NCBI RefSeq assembly: GCF_021462825.1 | Contig: NZ_JAKEEB010000001.1 | Location: 124,001 to 188,000, forward strand | DNA: 64,000 bases | Reading direction: 5' to 3' | Source of the DNA: Streptomyces glomeratus | Lineage (GTDB): Bacteria; Actinomycetota; Actinomycetes; Streptomycetales; Streptomycetaceae | In this document: positions 42,123-51,954 of the stretch, piece by piece | Layout: every line of letters starts with the position of its first letter | Numbering within the stretch: the stretch's first letter is position 1 | Program-made: the position numbers and the translations under genes | The notes under the pieces: generated by a model | Told to the model about the DNA's origin: nothing | The model's database searches: none | Seen by the model: only the letters and a program-made list of their open reading frames with translations

Positions 42123-43570
42123 CCGAGCGGCAGCGGCTGTTCATCGGCGGGGCGTGGACCGAGCCCGACGGGGGGCACTACGAAGTCGTCGACCCGGCGA
42201 CCGAGGAGACCGTCGGATGGGCGCCGGAGGCATCACGGGAACAGGTGCACGCGGCGGCCGCCGCAGCCCGCACCGCCTTCGGACCCTGGTCGCGGACGGC
42301 CCCCGAGGAACGGGCGGCCATCCTGGCGCGGGCGGCGGAGGTGATACGGCGCAAGCTCGTGCCGTACGCGGGCCTGGCGCAGGCGGAGAGCGGCGCCACC
42401 ACCCGTACGGCGCGCGGGATGCAGGTCGGGGTCGCGGCGGCCCGATTCCAGCGGTACGCGCGCGTGGAGCCCGTGGAGCAGCCGCTGCCGCCGCAGATCA
42501 GCGAGGCGGGGCCGTTCGGCGGGGCCGTCGTCCTGGGGGCGCTCGCGGTGCGCCAGCCGGTCGGCGTGGTCACCTGCATCACCTCGTACAACAACCCGTG
42601 GGCCAACGCGGCCGGCAAGGTCGCCCCCGCGCTGGCCATGGGCAACACGGTGGTCGTCAAGCCGGCTCCGCAGGACCCGCTGTCCGTCTACCGCATGGCC
42701 GAGGCCCTTCAGGAGGCGGGTGCGCCGCCCGGCGTGGTGAACGTGGTGAGCGGTGCACTCCCGGAGGTCGGCGAGGCGGCCGTGGACTGCCCGGAGGTGG
42801 ACATGGTGAGTTTCACCGGGTCCACGGCCGTGGGGCAGCGGATCGCCGAGGTGTGCGGCCGGTCCATGAAGCGGCAGCTGATGGAGCTGGGCGGAAAGGG
42901 TGCGGCGCTCGTCTTCGACGACGCGGACATCACCGCGGCGGTCGCCGGCGCCGCCACCACGTTCTCCTTCCACAGCGGCCAGATCTGCACGGCCCCGACC
43001 CGGGTGATCGCCCAGCGTGGGGTGTACGACCGGGTGGTGGCCGAACTGGGCGACCGGGCACGGCGGCTGACGGTGGGGGACCCGCGCGACCCGGGCACGG
43101 TGGTGGGGCCGCTGATCTCGGCGGCGCACCGGGACCGCGTGGAGGCGTATGTGGAACTGGGCCGCAAGGAGGGGGCGCGGCTGGTGGCCGGGGGCCGGCG
43201 CCCGCCGCTGGAGGGGGGCTTCTACGTCGCCCCGACCCTCCTCGCCGAGTGCACGCCCGACATGCGGGTGGTCCGCGAGGAGATCTTCGGCCCGGTGGTC
43301 GTGGTCGTGCCGTTCGAGGACGAGGAGGAGGGCATCGCCCTGGCCAACGACACCGACTACGGCCTGATCGACTACGTCTGGTCCCGGGATGTGGCCCGCG
43401 CGTTCCGTGTCGCCCGCCGGCTACGGGCGGGACAGGTGGGCGTCAACACCGTGGGCCGCAACATGGAGGCCCCGTTCGGCGGCTTCAAGAAGAGCGGGGT
43501 CGGCCGCGACGTCGGCTCGTACGCCCTGCACGCGTACAGCGAGCTTCAGGCGATCGTCTGGCCTGGTTGA
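42119..43570 (+). CDS. Aldehyde dehydrogenase
   Basis: This 483-residue NAD(P)-dependent aldehyde dehydrogenase has Asn159 in SYNNPW, the cofactor motif FTGSTAVG at about 232-239, catalytic Glu256 in MELGGKG, nucleophile Cys290 in GQICTAPTR and EEIFGPVV late in the protein. All catalytic residues are in place. It oxidises an aldehyde to an acid, for instance a product of the luciferase-like monooxygenase or of a retro-aldol step (inference). The last gene of the operon from sites 12/13; its GTG overlaps the amidohydrolase stop. Confidence 0.9.
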   Translation: MTERQRLFIGGAWTEPDGGHYEVVDPATEETVGWAPEASREQVHAAAAAARTAFGPWSRTAPEERAAILARAAEVIRRKLVPYAGLAQAESGATTRTARGMQVGVAAARFQRYARVEPVEQPLPPQISEAGPFGGAVVLGALAVRQPVGVVTCITSYNNPWANAAGKVAPALAMGNTVVVKPAPQDPLSVYRMAEALQEAGAPPGVVNVVSGALPEVGEAAVDCPEVDMVSFTGSTAVGQRIAEVCGRSMKRQLMELGGKGAALVFDDADITAAVAGAATTFSFHSGQICTAPTRVIAQRGVYDRVVAELGDRARRLTVGDPRDPGTVVGPLISAAHRDRVEAYVELGRKEGARLVAGGRRPPLEGGFYVAPTLLAECTPDMRVVREEIFGPVVVVVPFEDEEEGIALANDTDYGLIDYVWSRDVARAFRVARRLRAGQVGVNTVGRNMEAPFGGFKKSGVGRDVGSYALHAYSELQAIVWPG

Positions 43571-43665
43571 GCGGGGCCGGCCGACCGGCGGGGCCTTGGC
43601 ACGGGGGCGGTTGCCCCGGGGCGCGGTCGTATGGCGGTCCCCGCCCGGTTCGGCACGTACCAGGG

Positions 43666-44058
43666 TCAGTCCAGGTCCACCCGGACCGTGAGCAGCCCCG
43701 TGCCGAGGGCTCGTACCGCCGCGCTGTTGAGGCGGGGCAGCGTCCGGAGACGGGCGTGGGGGTCGTCGCCGGGCAGCACATGGGCCGTGCCCGTGTGCCA
43801 TCGGCCCCGGATGCGGACCCGCACCCGGGGGTCGACCCGGATATTGCGAATGTACTGGGACTTCTCGCCGTGCTCGGACACCAGCCAGAAGGAGTCGCCG
43901 ATGCGTCGCCCGCCCAGCGGGGTCCGGCGTGGCAGACCCGAGACCCGGCCCGTGGTCTCCAGAAGCGTCTGGAGCGGCATGCGGCGCTGCACCGGATTGA
44001 CGACATGGCGCTGGAGCGCCGTGACCGCGCGGTACTTGAGGTCGGCGGAGCCTGGCAT
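43666..44058 (-). CDS. Ddn-family F420-dependent reductase-like protein
   Basis: This 130-residue Ddn-like split-barrel protein has LLETTGRVSGLPRRTPLGGRRIGDSFWLVSEHG (about 32-64) and QYIRNIRVDPRVRVRIRGRW, matching the F420 pocket of nitroreductase-family relatives. The start ATG 44058 follows GGGGAACACG. It converges on the aldehyde dehydrogenase gene and has no CTGAC/GTCAG site, so it is probably controlled separately from the 22179 homologue. The reductase substrate is unknown. Confidence 0.84.
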   Translation of the reverse strand: MPGSADLKYRAVTALQRHVVNPVQRRMPLQTLLETTGRVSGLPRRTPLGGRRIGDSFWLVSEHGEKSQYIRNIRVDPRVRVRIRGRWHTGTAHVLPGDDPHARLRTLPRLNSAAVRALGTGLLTVRVDLD

Positions 44059-44158
44059 GGTGTCGTGTTCCCCCTGACGACGTGACGGGCGAGGCACTGC
44101 GCGCAGTCTTCCAGACCGCCCGTCGGGGCGCGCGGAATTCAGCCGCGCGCCCCTGTGC

Positions 44159-45679
44159 CTACGCCCCGCCGAGGAAGATGGGATTCGTGAACGCGGCCAT
44201 GGCCCCCGGCACCGGACCCGCCGCCGCCTCGTGCCGCAGCTCCGCCCGTACGTAGGCCGCGTACGCCGGTGTGGTGTGCCACTCCACCGTGCCCGAACCG
44301 GACACCGGCAGCGGATCGCTCGTGAACAGCACTCCCTGGTCGGTGACGAAACGGACCGTGCAGCGGGGCGCGCCCTGCACGTCCAGCCGCACCGTGACCG
44401 GGGTGTCGCGGTCCACCCGCAGCCGCTCGCCGATCCCCGCGTGCCCGCCGCGGCCGCCCGCCGCGGCGAAGGCCAGTGAGACGTTCCTCGACTCGGCCAC
44501 GTACGCGCGGCCCGCGCGGATGCCCTCCTGGATGGCACCTCTGGTCAGGTCGTCGGCCAGGACCACCGTCTGCGGGCTGCCGATCGCGTCGGGGTCCCGG
44601 TGCGCGTCGCTGTTGCCGATCGCCGGGAGCCATCGGCCGTGCCCCTCCCGGACCGACGCGACCAGTGTGTTGTCCCACTCCGCCAGCGTCGCCTCGTCGT
44701 CCGGCGTGAAGGGGCCGTTCCACACCTCCACCGCGTCCGCCTGGGCGAAGCCGAACTTCCAGCCGCAGCCGACGCAGGTGGCGTGCGGATGGGCCGGGAC
44801 GACCAGTCCGCCCGCCCGGTGGATCTCCCCGGCGAACCGGGCCCAGCGGTTGTCCCGCGCCCGGTAGCGCCAGTCGATGAAGGTGCCCGGGTCGGTGCCC
44901 AGGGCGAGCACGTGCCCGTTCCGGGTCGTCACCTCCTCGCCCAGCAGGATCAGCAGGTCGTCGCCCGCCTGGTCGGCCCAGTGCGCATGTGAGGAGTGCG
45001 TGTTGTGCTCGGAGCTGTTGATGAAGTCCAGGCCCGCGGCCCGGGCCAGTGCCGCGATCTCCGCGGGGGTGCGGCGGCCGTCGGAGTACCAGGAGTGCAT
45101 GTGGCAGTCGCCCCGGTACCAGGCGCGGCCCCGGCCCTTGGCCCGCGACGGCGGATACACCGGCGCCGGGGTGACGCCCTGCTCTCCGTAGGTGAGGGTG
45201 ACGGTGATCTCGTAGGTCAGCCCCTGCGGGGCCACCGTGTAGGGGCCGAGCGCGATGTGCCAGGTGCCGGGGCGGAGGGGGCCCGGGAGATAGCCGGGGG
45301 TCGCGTCGTCCGCGCGGACGAAGAACTCCGAGCGCGCGCCGCCGGACCAGCCGCGGAAGCCCTTGCCGCCCAGTCCGGTGCCGCGTTCGTCGAAGAGGCC
45401 GATGTCCAGGGCGTTGCCCTGGGTGCCGGCCGGAACGGACGGCTTGTCATAGGTGTAGGCGACCTTGATCTCCCGCACGCCCCGGGGGACGTCGACGGGG
45501 AGGTAGACGAAGTCGGGGGAACCGGCGGGCAGGGTGCCGCGCACGGTCCTCGTCTCCTGGTTGTCGGCCGCCTCGGCGGCGGGACCGTGGGAGAAGCTCA
45601 CGGTTCCCAACGTAAGCGCGGCGGCCGCACTCGTCACGAACAGAGCGCGTCTGCCGATGCCGTGGTCGTCCTCGCACAT
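44159..45679 (-). CDS. Tat-exported PHP/CehA-type metallohydrolase
   Basis: This 506-residue protein has an N-terminal twin-arginine signal (GIGRRALFVTSAAAALTLG), a beta-rich pre-domain (about 40-190), and a PHP phosphoesterase/hydrolase domain. The PHP metal ligands are in GDCHMHSWYSDG, SSEHNTHSSH, GEEVTTRNGHV, VPAHPHA and IGNSDAHRD. Related CehA/McbA enzymes hydrolyse carbamates and phosphoesters. It should act outside the membrane. ATG 45679 follows GGGAG at 7 nt. It is divergent from FO synthase, with 221 bp between, and no regulon site is present. Confidence 0.86.
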   Translation of the reverse strand: MCEDDHGIGRRALFVTSAAAALTLGTVSFSHGPAAEAADNQETRTVRGTLPAGSPDFVYLPVDVPRGVREIKVAYTYDKPSVPAGTQGNALDIGLFDERGTGLGGKGFRGWSGGARSEFFVRADDATPGYLPGPLRPGTWHIALGPYTVAPQGLTYEITVTLTYGEQGVTPAPVYPPSRAKGRGRAWYRGDCHMHSWYSDGRRTPAEIAALARAAGLDFINSSEHNTHSSHAHWADQAGDDLLILLGEEVTTRNGHVLALGTDPGTFIDWRYRARDNRWARFAGEIHRAGGLVVPAHPHATCVGCGWKFGFAQADAVEVWNGPFTPDDEATLAEWDNTLVASVREGHGRWLPAIGNSDAHRDPDAIGSPQTVVLADDLTRGAIQEGIRAGRAYVAESRNVSLAFAAAGGRGGHAGIGERLRVDRDTPVTVRLDVQGAPRCTVRFVTDQGVLFTSDPLPVSGSGTVEWHTTPAYAAYVRAELRHEAAAGPVPGAMAAFTNPIFLGGA

Positions 45680-45900
45680 GCTGCTGCTCCCAACGTGTCG
45701 GATGACAGGGGGTGGGCAGGGGTAGCGGGTTCCACTGTCGTCCCGGGCCGTGAACTGCGCTGCACGGGAAGCCGATCGCGCGCCGCGTGTCGTCGGAACA
45801 TCAGGTGCCCGCACCGGCCGGTGACACCCCGTGACGGCCGCCCGTCCCAAGGGCTTGCATCGGCCTCCTGGGCTGATCACGGCAAACGTATGCTCGGAGG

Positions 45901-48486
45901 ATGACGACTTCCGCGACCTCCGGAACCGGCCCCACCGAGAACTCCCTGCGTCGCGCCCTCAAACGTGCCCGTGAGGGTGTCGCACTCGACGTCACCGAGG
46001 CCACGGTGCTGCTCCAGGCCCGCGGCGCGGACCTCGACGACCTCGCCGCGTCCGCCGCCCGGGTCCGGGACGCGGGCCTTCGGGCGGCGGGCCGGCCCGG
46101 TGTCATCACGTACTCGAAGAGCGTCTTCATCCCGCTGACCCGCCTGTGCCGGGACAAGTGCCACTACTGCACCTTCGTCACCGTACCGGGCAAGCTGCGC
46201 CGGGCCGGGCACGGGATGTTCATGTCCCCGGACGAGGTCCTGGACATCGCGCGCAAGGGCGCGGCCCTGGGCTGCAAAGAGGCCCTGATCACCCTCGGTG
46301 ACAAGCCGGAGGACCGCTGGCCGGAGGCGCGCGAGTGGCTGGACGCACACGGCTACGACGACACGATCGCCTACGTCCGGGCCGTCTCCATCCGGATCCT
46401 GGAGGAGACGGGCCTGCTGCCCCATCTCAACCCGGGCGTCGTGTCGTGGACGGACTTCCAGCGCCTCAAGCCGGTGGCGCCGTCGATGGGGATGATGCTG
46501 GAGACGACGGCCCGGCGGCTGTGGTCCGAGCCGGGTGGACCCCACTACGGCTCCCCCGACAAGGAACCCGCGGTGCGTCTGAGGGTCCTTCAGGACGCGG
46601 GCCGCTCCTCGGTGCCCTTCACGTCCGGGATCCTGATCGGGATCGGCGAGACGTACGAGGAGCGCGCCGAGTCGCTGTTCGCGCTGCGGAAGGTGGCGCG
46701 GACGTATCACGGCATCCAGGAGCTGATCATCCAGAACTTCCGCGCCAAGCCGGACACGGCGATGCGCGGGATGCCGGACGCGGAACTCGACGAACTGGTC
46801 GCGACGGTGGCGGTGGCGCGGCACATCATGGGGCCGAGCGCCTGCCTCCAGGCACCGCCGAACCTGGTGGACGGCGAGTACGAGCGGCTCATCGGCGCCG
46901 GTATCGACGACTGGGGCGGGGTGTCCCCGCTGACCGTCGACCATGTGAACCCGGAGCGGCCGTGGCCGCAGATCGAGCAGCTGAGGGAACGGTCCGCGGC
47001 GGCCGGCTTCGCGCTGCGTGAACGCCTCTGTGTCTACCCGGAGTTCGTGCGGCGCGGGGAGCCGTGGCTGGATCCGCGGCTGCGCCCGCACGTGGACGCC
47101 CTCGCCGACCCGGAGACGGGCCTGGCCCGGGAGGACGCGGTGGTCGAGGGGCACCCGTGGCAGGAGCCGGAGGAGGTGTTCACCTCCGCCGGGCGCACCG
47201 ATCTGCACCGCACGATCGACACCGACGGCCGCACGGGCGACCGGCGCGACGACTTCGACGAGGTGTACGGCGACTGGGAGGTGCTGCGGGAGGCGGCCGC
47301 GCCGGGCATGGCACCGGAGCGCATCGACGCGGACGTACGGGCGGCGCTGCGCACGGCGGCGGACGACCCCACGCGGCTGACGGACGCCGAGGCGCTGGCC
47401 CTGCTGCACGCGGACGGCCCCGCCCTGGACGCGCTGTGCCGCACCGCGGACGAGGTGCGGAAGTCCGCGGTGGGCGACGACGTCACCTACATCGTCACCC
47501 GGAACATCAACTTCACGAACGTCTGCTACACCGGCTGCCGCTTCTGCGCGTTCGCCCAGCGCCGTACGGACGCCGACGCCTACACGCTGTCGCTGGAGCA
47601 GGTCGCGGACCGGGCTCAACAGGCCTGGGACGTGGGTGCGGTGGAGGTGTGCATGCAGGGCGGCATCCACCCCGACCTGCCGGGAACGGCGTACTTCGAC
47701 ATCGCCAAGGCGGTGAAGTCCCGGGTCCCCGGCATGCATGTGCACGCCTTCTCCCCGATGGAGGTGGTGAACGGCGCCACCCGCACCGGTCTGTCGATCC
47801 GCGAATGGCTGACGGCGGCGAAGGAGGCCGGGCTCGACACGATCCCCGGCACGGCGGCGGAGATCCTGGACGACGAGGTCCGCTGGGTCCTCACCAAGGG
47901 CAAACTGCCGACGGCGACGTGGATCGAGGTCGTCACGACGGCCCACGAACTGGGCATCCGCTCCTCCTCGACGATGATGTACGGCCATGTCGACCAGCCC
48001 CGCCACTGGCTCGGCCATCTCCGCACCCTCTCCCGCGTCCAGCAGCGGACGGGCGGCTTCACGGAGTTCGTCACCCTCCCCTTCATCCACACCAACGCGC
48101 CCGTCTATCTGGCGGGCATCGCCCGCCCGGGCCCGACGATGCGGGACAACCGGGCGGTGACGGCGATGGCGAGGCTGTTGCTCCACCCCCATATCCCCAA
48201 CATCCAGACAAGCTGGGTGAAGCTGGGCACGGAGGGCGCCGCGGAGATGCTCCGCTCCGGCGCCAACGACCTGGGCGGAACCCTGATGGAGGAGACCATC
48301 TCCCGGATGGCGGGCTCCTCGTACGGCTCGTACAAGTCGGTGGGGGAGCTGGTCGCTGTGGCGCAGGCGGCGGGCCGCCCGGCGAAGCCCCGCACCACGC
48401 TCTACGGCGAAGTGCCGGAGGAGCGACAGCGTGCGGCGGCGGCGTCGGACGGCCATCTGCCGGAGCTGCTGCCGGTCCTGGAGTGA
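45901..48486 (+). CDS. fbiC: Bifunctional FO synthase (F420 biosynthesis)
   Basis: This 861-residue protein joins both FO-synthase halves, as in other actinobacteria. The N-terminal CofG-like domain has a radical-SAM cluster Cys83-Cys87-Cys90 (CRDKCHYC). The C-terminal CofH-like domain has Cys542-Cys546-Cys549 (CYTGCRFC). From tyrosine and a ribityl-uracil it makes FO, the precursor of F420. GGAGG directly abuts the ATG, too close for normal use; TATGCT at 45889-45894 ends 6 nt before the ATG, so a leaderless transcript is possible. It serves F420 users such as the LLM (37291) and Ddn-like proteins (22179, 43666). Confidence 0.96.
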   Translation: MTTSATSGTGPTENSLRRALKRAREGVALDVTEATVLLQARGADLDDLAASAARVRDAGLRAAGRPGVITYSKSVFIPLTRLCRDKCHYCTFVTVPGKLRRAGHGMFMSPDEVLDIARKGAALGCKEALITLGDKPEDRWPEAREWLDAHGYDDTIAYVRAVSIRILEETGLLPHLNPGVVSWTDFQRLKPVAPSMGMMLETTARRLWSEPGGPHYGSPDKEPAVRLRVLQDAGRSSVPFTSGILIGIGETYEERAESLFALRKVARTYHGIQELIIQNFRAKPDTAMRGMPDAELDELVATVAVARHIMGPSACLQAPPNLVDGEYERLIGAGIDDWGGVSPLTVDHVNPERPWPQIEQLRERSAAAGFALRERLCVYPEFVRRGEPWLDPRLRPHVDALADPETGLAREDAVVEGHPWQEPEEVFTSAGRTDLHRTIDTDGRTGDRRDDFDEVYGDWEVLREAAAPGMAPERIDADVRAALRTAADDPTRLTDAEALALLHADGPALDALCRTADEVRKSAVGDDVTYIVTRNINFTNVCYTGCRFCAFAQRRTDADAYTLSLEQVADRAQQAWDVGAVEVCMQGGIHPDLPGTAYFDIAKAVKSRVPGMHVHAFSPMEVVNGATRTGLSIREWLTAAKEAGLDTIPGTAAEILDDEVRWVLTKGKLPTATWIEVVTTAHELGIRSSSTMMYGHVDQPRHWLGHLRTLSRVQQRTGGFTEFVTLPFIHTNAPVYLAGIARPGPTMRDNRAVTAMARLLLHPHIPNIQTSWVKLGTEGAAEMLRSGANDLGGTLMEETISRMAGSSYGSYKSVGELVAVAQAAGRPAKPRTTLYGEVPEERQRAAAASDGHLPELLPVLE

Positions 48487-48549
48487 CGACCACCGGCGGC
48501 GTGCCGAGGGGACGGGCACACGCGGGATCGACGGGATGTCCCGGAGGGA

Positions 48550-49059
48550 TCAGCTGTCCTCCGGGGCCGCCCCCCGCAGATGGGTCACCAGCAGGACCAC
48601 TCCGGTGAGGACGATGACCCGGGTGGCCGCGTCCAGGCCGTTCCATGTCTTGGACTGCCACATCGCGAACCACTCCCCGCCTATCGCGACGAAGCCCGCG
48701 CCGAACAGCAGCAGGAGCATCGACAGGCCGACGGTGGAGAGCTGCCGGGCGCGCGGGTGGCGCCGGGCCCACAGCCAGGTCGCGGCGATCAGGACCAGGG
48801 CTGCCAGTGCCTCCCAGGCGATGATCGCGACATAGGCGGAGTCCTGCACCGTTTGGGAGGTGATCGCGCGCCACATCAGGTCGTCGTCCTTGAACGTGGT
48901 GTCCATCGCGAGGACATGGCGGACGAACTGCTGATTGGTCCCGAAGTCGGTGATGTTCCCGAACGCGACGAGCGCGATGTACAGGGCGACGGTGCCGACG
49001 AGGAGGGTGGCGGCGACGGGGAGGGCGGGCGAGGTGTGGGGGGTTCTGGTTTCGGCCAT
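48550..49059 (-). CDS. DUF2165-family membrane protein
   Basis: This 169-residue protein has four predicted membrane helices: PVAATLLVGTVALYIALVAF, VAIIAWEALAALVLIAATWLW, LSMLLLLFGAGFVAIGG and VIVLTGVVLLVTHL. The extracytoplasmic segment FGTNQQFVRHVLAMDTTFK matches DUF2165, small predicted membrane proteins of unknown role. It converges on fbiC. The ATG at 49059 is the natural start before helix 1. No function can be given. Confidence 0.8.
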   Translation of the reverse strand: MAETRTPHTSPALPVAATLLVGTVALYIALVAFGNITDFGTNQQFVRHVLAMDTTFKDDDLMWRAITSQTVQDSAYVAIIAWEALAALVLIAATWLWARRHPRARQLSTVGLSMLLLLFGAGFVAIGGEWFAMWQSKTWNGLDAATRVIVLTGVVLLVTHLRGAAPEDS

Positions 49060-49213
49060 GGTCCAACTATGGAGAGGGCTTTCGGCGACTCCTAGATCAT
49101 TTTCGGGCACCGAAGTGTGGTGTGCATGACCCTCCGCCGCCCCGACCGGCCGTCTCCGTTCGATTACAGTGCTGCGCGTCGGACGTGCGGGCGGTGCCAT
49201 GAGGAGGCCTGGG

Positions 49214-50329
49214 GTGGGTGCGACAGCCGGTGCCATCTGGGGCCGCACCGAGCAGCAGGACTTCCGCGGCCGGGTGCGCGGCACGCTGCTCGGGGCGGCA
49301 GTCGGTGATGCCCTGGGTGCCCCGGTCGACGGGCTCTCGCTGGAGCAGATCCGGCAGGCGCACGGGCCCGAGGGGCTCGCCGACCTCGCCGCCGGCCCCG
49401 CCGGGCGCGGCGCGATCACCCAGCACACCCAGCTCACCCTGTTCTCCGTCGACGGGCTCATCCGCGCCCAGGTCCGCCGTGACACCGGCGCCTGGCATCC
49501 GCCGACCGATCTGCACCGGGCGTATCTGCGCTGGGCGGCCACCCAACGGGACTGGGGGCCCGACGAGCGCCGCGCGGAGGACGGCTGGCTGGCCCGCGAG
49601 GAGTGGCTGTACGCGCCCCGCTCCCCGGCCCGGGCCTGTCTGCTCGGACTCGGCGACGAGACCATGGGCACGCTGGACGCGCCCAAGAACCCCGGCGAGC
49701 AGGGCCCCGAGGCGGCGACCCGCTCCGCGCCGTTCGGGCTGCTCGTCGGCTGGGATCCGCAACTGGTGCTGCAACTCGCGATCGAGTGCGCGGCACAGAC
49801 GCACGGGCACCCCACCGCGTACTTCGCCGCGGGCGCGTACGCCGTGATCGTGCATGCGCTGGCCCGCGGGGAGACCCTGGACGCGGCCGTGCAGCGGGCG
49901 CTCGCACTGCTCGGCCCATGGCCGGGGCACCAGCCGGTCGCGGAGGCGCTGCAGCATGCACTGGGCACCGTACGGCAGGGGATGCCCACGCCCGCCCGGA
50001 TCGAGGAGCTGGCGGGCCCCGGTACGGCGGAGGGGGTGCTGGCGGTCGCCGTGTACTGCGCGCTCGTGGGGGAGGACGTACGGCACGGGCTGTGCCTCGC
50101 CGTGAACCACGGCGGGCCTTCGGGGGCCGCGGGGGCGCTGACGGGCGGGCTGCTGGGGGCCCTGCACGGCGAGACGGCCCTGCCGCCGGCCTGGCTGGCC
50201 GAGCTGGAGGGCCGTCCCACGATGCTGGTCCTGGCGGACGACTTCGCCATGGAGATGACGCAGGGTCCCGCGCTCCACGGCCCTACCGGGTCCGCGCCGG
50301 CGTGGCTGGCGCGCTATCCCCGGGCGTAG
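49214..50329 (+). CDS. ADP-ribosylglycohydrolase-family protein, metal site lost
   Basis: This 371-residue protein is recognisably of the ADP-ribosylglycohydrolase family from GTLLGAAVGDALGAPVDG near 23-40 through LVLADDFAMEM at the end. The two motifs that bind the dinuclear metal are changed. The usual TDDT is TQHT (ITQHTQLTLF, about 68-77), and the usual SGDSDSTG is GGPSGAAG at about 300-307. Hydrolysis of ADP-ribose bonds is therefore unlikely, and a binding role is more likely. AGGAGG lies 6 nt upstream of GTG 49214, which fixes this start over the ATG at 49199. It converges on the symporter gene. Confidence 0.87.
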   Translation: MGATAGAIWGRTEQQDFRGRVRGTLLGAAVGDALGAPVDGLSLEQIRQAHGPEGLADLAAGPAGRGAITQHTQLTLFSVDGLIRAQVRRDTGAWHPPTDLHRAYLRWAATQRDWGPDERRAEDGWLAREEWLYAPRSPARACLLGLGDETMGTLDAPKNPGEQGPEAATRSAPFGLLVGWDPQLVLQLAIECAAQTHGHPTAYFAAGAYAVIVHALARGETLDAAVQRALALLGPWPGHQPVAEALQHALGTVRQGMPTPARIEELAGPGTAEGVLAVAVYCALVGEDVRHGLCLAVNHGGPSGAAGALTGGLLGALHGETALPPAWLAELEGRPTMLVLADDFAMEMTQGPALHGPTGSAPAWLARYPRA

Positions 50330-50382
50330 GACCGTCCTTACCGTCACCCGCCATCCCGCCGCCCTGGTGGCGCTCCTTGCCC

Positions 50383-51954
50383 TCAGGCGCCGGAGGGGCT
50401 TGTCGTACCCGGGGCGGGCCGGACGGAACCCGGTGCGGGCAGGGGCGCCGTCGCCCCGTCGCCGTCCGTGTTCACCGACTCGATGATCGCGTCCCGCTCC
50501 GGTGTGTCCTCCGGCTTCACCAGGCCGATCAGGACGTACAGCACCAGCGAGATCACCATCGGCAGTGCCACCTGGTACTCCAGCTTCACGTCCGTGCGCT
50601 GGGAGAAGTCCGGGTGGTAGTTGACGAAGAAGAACGCCAGCAGGCCGGCGGCCCAGCTGCCGAGCGCCGCCGTCGGGCCGGACCTGCGGAACGGGCGCAG
50701 CAGGCCCAGGATGAACGGGATCGCGATCGGGCCCATCAGACCGGCCACCCATTTGATGACCACCGTGATGATGTCCTTGAAGGCGGGGGAGTCGACCTGG
50801 GTCGCCACCGCCATCGACAGGCCGAGGAAGGCGACGGTGGTGACCCGGCCCGCGATCAGGCCCGTCCGGCTGTTCCACGCCCGCGCCGCCTTCGAGAGCA
50901 CCGGCGCCACGTCCCGGGTGAACACGGCCGCGATCGCGTTCGCGTCGGAGGAGCACATGGCCATCGTGTGCGAGAAGAAGCCGACGACCACCAGGCCCAG
51001 CAGTCCGTGCGGCAGCAGCTGTTCGGCCATCAGGCCGTAGGCGTCCGAGCCGTCCGGCTTCTCGGCCGTGACGAGGAGCGGTGACAGCCACATGGGGATG
51101 AAGAGGACGACCGGCCAGACGAACCACAGGCCCGCCGACAGCAGGGCGGAGCGCGCCGCCTGCCGGGCGCTGCCCGTGGCCATGTAGCGCTGGGCCTGGT
51201 TCCACATGCCGCCGTTGTACTCGAAGAGCTTGATGAACAGGTACGCGATGAAGAAGACGGTCAGGTACGGTCCGGCGAACCCGTGCCCGTGACCGTCCAG
51301 CTTCGGCGAGTCCAGCGCCCTGGACAGGCCGCCCTGGCCGGAGATCTTGTCGAGGACGATGACCAGCATCGCCAGGCCCGCCAGCAACTGGATGACGAAC
51401 TGCCCCAGTTCGGTCAGCGCGTCCGCCCACAGACCGCCGATCGTGCAGTACACGGCCGTGATGCCACCGGTGATGACGATGCCCTGGGTGAGCGTGACCC
51501 CGGTGAAGACGCTCAGCAGTGTCGCGATCGCGGCCCACTTGGCACCCACGTCCACGATCTTCAGCAGGATGCCGGACCAGGCCAGGGCCTGCTGGGTGGG
51601 CAGGTCGTAGCGGTCCTTCAGGTACTCCAGCGGCGAGGCGACGTGCAGCCGGGAGCGCAGCCGGTTCAGCCGTGGCGCGAACAGTTTCGCGCCGATCAGC
51701 ACGCCGATGGCGATGGGCAGTGCCCAGGTGACGTAGGAGGTGATGCCATAGGTGTAGGCGATGCCGGCGTAGCCCGTGAACATCACCGCGCTGTAGCCCG
51801 ACATGTGGTGCGAGATGCCCGACAGCCACCACGGCATCCTGCCGCCCGCGGTGAAGAAGTCGCCGACGTCGCCGACCCGTTTGTGGGACCAGACGCCGAT
51901 CGCCGTCATCACGCCGAAGTACGCGACCAGGACGGCCCAGTCGAGACCGTTCAT
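50383..51954 (-). CDS. Sodium:solute symporter (SSS family)
   Basis: This 523-residue protein has about 13 membrane helices. SSS family marks are DFFTAGGRMPWWLSGIS in the first loop and ALLSAGLWFVWP in the middle, with GFFSHTMAMCSSDANAIAAV as the sodium-site helix. It would import a small solute such as a sugar, carboxylate or vitamin with Na+. ATG 51954 has GGAGGGGG 5 nt upstream. The 371-bp leader contains an inverted repeat (51991-52015). It may be linked to the degenerate ADP-ribosylglycohydrolase, a frequent neighbour of sugar transporters, but the genes converge here. Confidence 0.88.
   Translation of the reverse strand: MNGLDWAVLVAYFGVMTAIGVWSHKRVGDVGDFFTAGGRMPWWLSGISHHMSGYSAVMFTGYAGIAYTYGITSYVTWALPIAIGVLIGAKLFAPRLNRLRSRLHVASPLEYLKDRYDLPTQQALAWSGILLKIVDVGAKWAAIATLLSVFTGVTLTQGIVITGGITAVYCTIGGLWADALTELGQFVIQLLAGLAMLVIVLDKISGQGGLSRALDSPKLDGHGHGFAGPYLTVFFIAYLFIKLFEYNGGMWNQAQRYMATGSARQAARSALLSAGLWFVWPVVLFIPMWLSPLLVTAEKPDGSDAYGLMAEQLLPHGLLGLVVVGFFSHTMAMCSSDANAIAAVFTRDVAPVLSKAARAWNSRTGLIAGRVTTVAFLGLSMAVATQVDSPAFKDIITVVIKWVAGLMGPIAIPFILGLLRPFRRSGPTAALGSWAAGLLAFFFVNYHPDFSQRTDVKLEYQVALPMVISLVLYVLIGLVKPEDTPERDAIIESVNTDGDGATAPLPAPGSVRPAPGTTSPSGA

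Noticed and set aside
45877..48519. Long minus-strand open frame (880 codons) opposite the FO synthase
   Set aside because: Arg/His/Gly-rich composition with no domain. It mirrors the high GC3 of fbiC on the other strand, a common artefact in this genome.
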